Of a DNA stretch of 64,000 bases, positions 62,716 to 64,000 are shown in pieces. The notes beneath the pieces were generated by a model. That model was not told where the DNA came from and made no database searches. It saw only the letters and a list, made by a program, of their open reading frames with translations. Source of the stretch: Campylobacter peloridis LMG 23910 (GTDB taxonomy: Bacteria; Campylobacterota; Campylobacteria; Campylobacterales; Campylobacteraceae); assembly GCF_000816785.1 (NCBI RefSeq), contig NZ_CP007766.1, forward strand, positions 806,001 to 870,000, in the 5' to 3' direction. Numbering within the stretch: the first letter of the stretch is position 1; every line of letters starts with the position of its first letter. The translations under genes and the position numbers were made by a program.

Positions 62716-64000
62716 CACTTAACTTAAAAAATGGTATATGTTTAAACACATTTTTACTAAGACTTTTATGCTCAAATAAACTTCCACTAAGCAAAGCACA
62801 ATCTGTTTGATTTTTAGCCTTTAAATCATCAAACAAATCCCTTAAAAAATAAGCCAAACTCTCAACAACACCTAAAGCTATAATTTGATTTTCAACTCCA
62901 GCTAATTTAAAACTCATCACGCTTCTTAAGGTTTTAGTATAATCAAATTCATTTTGCTCATTAAATTTAAAATCTATTCTAACACCTTTTGCCATTTTAC
63001 TTTCATCTGCTAAAGCTAAAAGTTTTAATGCAGCATTTTGCTCATCATTATCAAGCTCTAAAATCATTCCTACCATACCAAAAAGACTAAAAAAACTATT
63101 AGTTACATTAAGATTTTTTTGGGGTAATGTAAATTCTTTTGTATAATTTGTTAATAATCTTTTAGCTACTTCATCTTGACTTATAGTTTTATAAAACTCA
63201 TCAAAGCTTTTTGGCAGGCAAAGTTTTAAAAGATTTAATTCTTTATCAAGCAAGATAATATCATCATATTTTTTACTAAGTTCTAAAAGCAAAGGCTTTT
63301 TATTTTTAAAATCAGACAACATACAAGAAATTCTTGCAAAATTTTTATCCTCTTTTTGAAAAATTAAATTTTTAAACTCAGGCAAGATATAATCATAACC
63401 CTTGCAAATTAATAATTTATTTTCTATCAAAGCTACTTCAAAATCATCTTCAAAATGCTCAATCTTTTTAAAATTTAAAAATTTAACCCCTTCTTTTTCA
63501 AGCTCAAAACATATAGCAAATAAAAAAAGATTATCATAAATTTTCATTTTAAAATAATCATCCTTTAATTGATGATTTTGTCTAAAAATAGCATTAAATT
63601 TAAGTTTCATTAATGGTTTTTCAACACCAGCTAGTATTTTTAATTGCTCATTATTGCATGAAAAAAATGCATTAATATGTTTTGGATCGCTTGGCATTAA
63701 AAAATCATCTAAATTTTCATTAAAAATTTCAAAAGCATAAATTCCTTTTGAATTTTTAAAGTGTATTTTTTCTTTATTTTTTAATTTTTCTAAGGCTTTT
63801 TTTAAATTATCGTGAAAATTTTCTTTAGTGATTTTTATAAATTCATCTTCTATTTTAAATTCTTCTTCTACAAAAATACCCCATTCATTTTCTAAAAGCT
63901 CACCTTGAGTGTAAGCATTTGCATTAAGTCTTGTTAAAAAACTTCTTTTAGTAAAATTTTTTTCTTTTTTTATAGGTGTAAAATTTTCCTCTATAATTTT
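62696..64000 (-). CDS. Unknown protein upstream of hypF, 5' end outside the window (Cj0621-like)
   Basis: The frame is open from 64000 to its stop at 62696, at least 434 codons, so the start lies beyond the window; an internal Met at 63697 is not a likely start because the 101 codons before it continue in good coding sequence. No motif is recognised. The visible part is cytoplasmic-looking, with a hydrophobic segment near VTNSFFSLFGMVGM. It overlaps hypF and is probably co-transcribed with it, so a link to hydrogenase maturation is possible but unproven. The C. jejuni hyp operon has a similar unknown gene here as I recall. Confidence 0.8.
   Translation of the reverse strand, partial: KIIEENFTPIKKEKNFTKRSFLTRLNANAYTQGELLENEWGIFVEEEFKIEDEFIKITKENFHDNLKKALEKLKNKEKIHFKNSKGIYAFEIFNENLDDFLMPSDPKHINAFFSCNNEQLKILAGVEKPLMKLKFNAIFRQNHQLKDDYFKMKIYDNLFLFAICFELEKEGVKFLNFKKIEHFEDDFEVALIENKLLICKGYDYILPEFKNLIFQKEDKNFARISCMLSDFKNKKPLLLELSKKYDDIILLDKELNLLKLCLPKSFDEFYKTISQDEVAKRLLTNYTKEFTLPQKNLNVTNSFFSLFGMVGMILELDNDEQNAALKLLALADESKMAKGVRIDFKFNEQNEFDYTKTLRSVMSFKLAGVENQIIALGVVESLAYFLRDLFDDLKAKNQTDCALLSGSLFEHKSLSKNVFKHIPFFKLSDVPLWI

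Noticed and set aside
63697-63697. Met at 63697 as the start of the gene before hypF
   Set aside because: The frame stays open for 101 further codons of coding-like sequence to the window edge and no ribosome binding site precedes this ATG.
1-64000. CRISPR arrays, insertion sequences, prophage genes
   Set aside because: No spaced direct repeats, transposase motifs or phage structural genes were seen on either strand.

Overview
The window is chromosomal DNA of a Campylobacter, most likely of the C. lari group. The evidence is a very AT-rich, tightly packed sequence, single-best matches to Campylobacter families throughout (CprRS, the long flagellar cap FliD, Cj0814-type secreted protein, HspR-CbpA) and gene order shared in blocks with C. 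jejuni as I recall it (fbp-Cj0839-metG-Cj0837; flaG-fliD-fliS-Cj0550 next to ubiD-hemC-Cj0544-proS-hemA-ispB-Cj0540-Cj0539; Cj1233 to Cj1226; the hyp operon). The species call is inference. I see no prophage, insertion sequence or CRISPR array.

Layout. 0-9 kb: fbp, metG and small conserved genes; an AcfC/PEB3-like binding protein with a strong terminator; yceI, queC, ybeY, two secreted proteins, a rhomboid protease and a SixA-like phosphatase. 9.0-11.6 kb: an AT-rich gap holding a 28-bp Xer-type site (11-bp arms, 6-bp centre) about 1.1 kb from xerH, so this is probably the replication terminus. 11.5-14.9 kb: DMT transporter, murA, moeA. 15-17.8 kb: a locus of three cysteine-free proteins around tRNA-Gly, two with perfect sigma-54 promoters and one with a sigma-28 promoter, plus the tail of a broken C39 peptidase gene; this looks like a flagellum-coregulated secretion-substrate locus. 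17.9-24.9 kb: one overlapping + strand run flgA-ubiX-coaD-tmk-hisS-speA-cysE-murG. 24.9-28.1 kb: - strand yggS-rpoN-lptB-tsaE-S4. 28.2-34.2 kb: + strand argG-rplI-hslV-hslU-era followed by a pair of bitopic proteins built like GspL/GspM or PilN/PilO. 34.2-34.5 kb: RNase P RNA. 34.5-49.5 kb: a long - strand stretch from cbpA-hspR and kefB through haem and isoprenoid genes (ispB, hemA, proS, hemC, ubiD) to flaG-fliD-fliS. 49.6-56.5 kb: + strand htrA, cprRS, a UvrD-family helicase, tpx with an odd cysteine-rich tail, and a Crp/Fnr regulator next to a small DUF2892 membrane protein. 56.5-64 kb: - strand msrA and the [NiFe]-hydrogenase maturation operon hypF-B-C-D-E-A, preceded by an unknown gene that runs off the window edge.

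How it fits together. rpoN lies here together with two probable sigma-54 targets, and sigma-28 boxes precede flaG-fliD-fliS and the 228-residue protein, so the flagellar cascade connects several parts of the window. HtrA, CprRS, HspR and CbpA form an envelope and heat-stress neighbourhood. The best leads for novelty are the secretion-substrate locus at 15-17.8 kb, the Xer site, the orphan GspL/GspM-like pair, the Crp/Fnr-DUF2892 pair with a Crp-like palindrome between them, and the Tpx tail.
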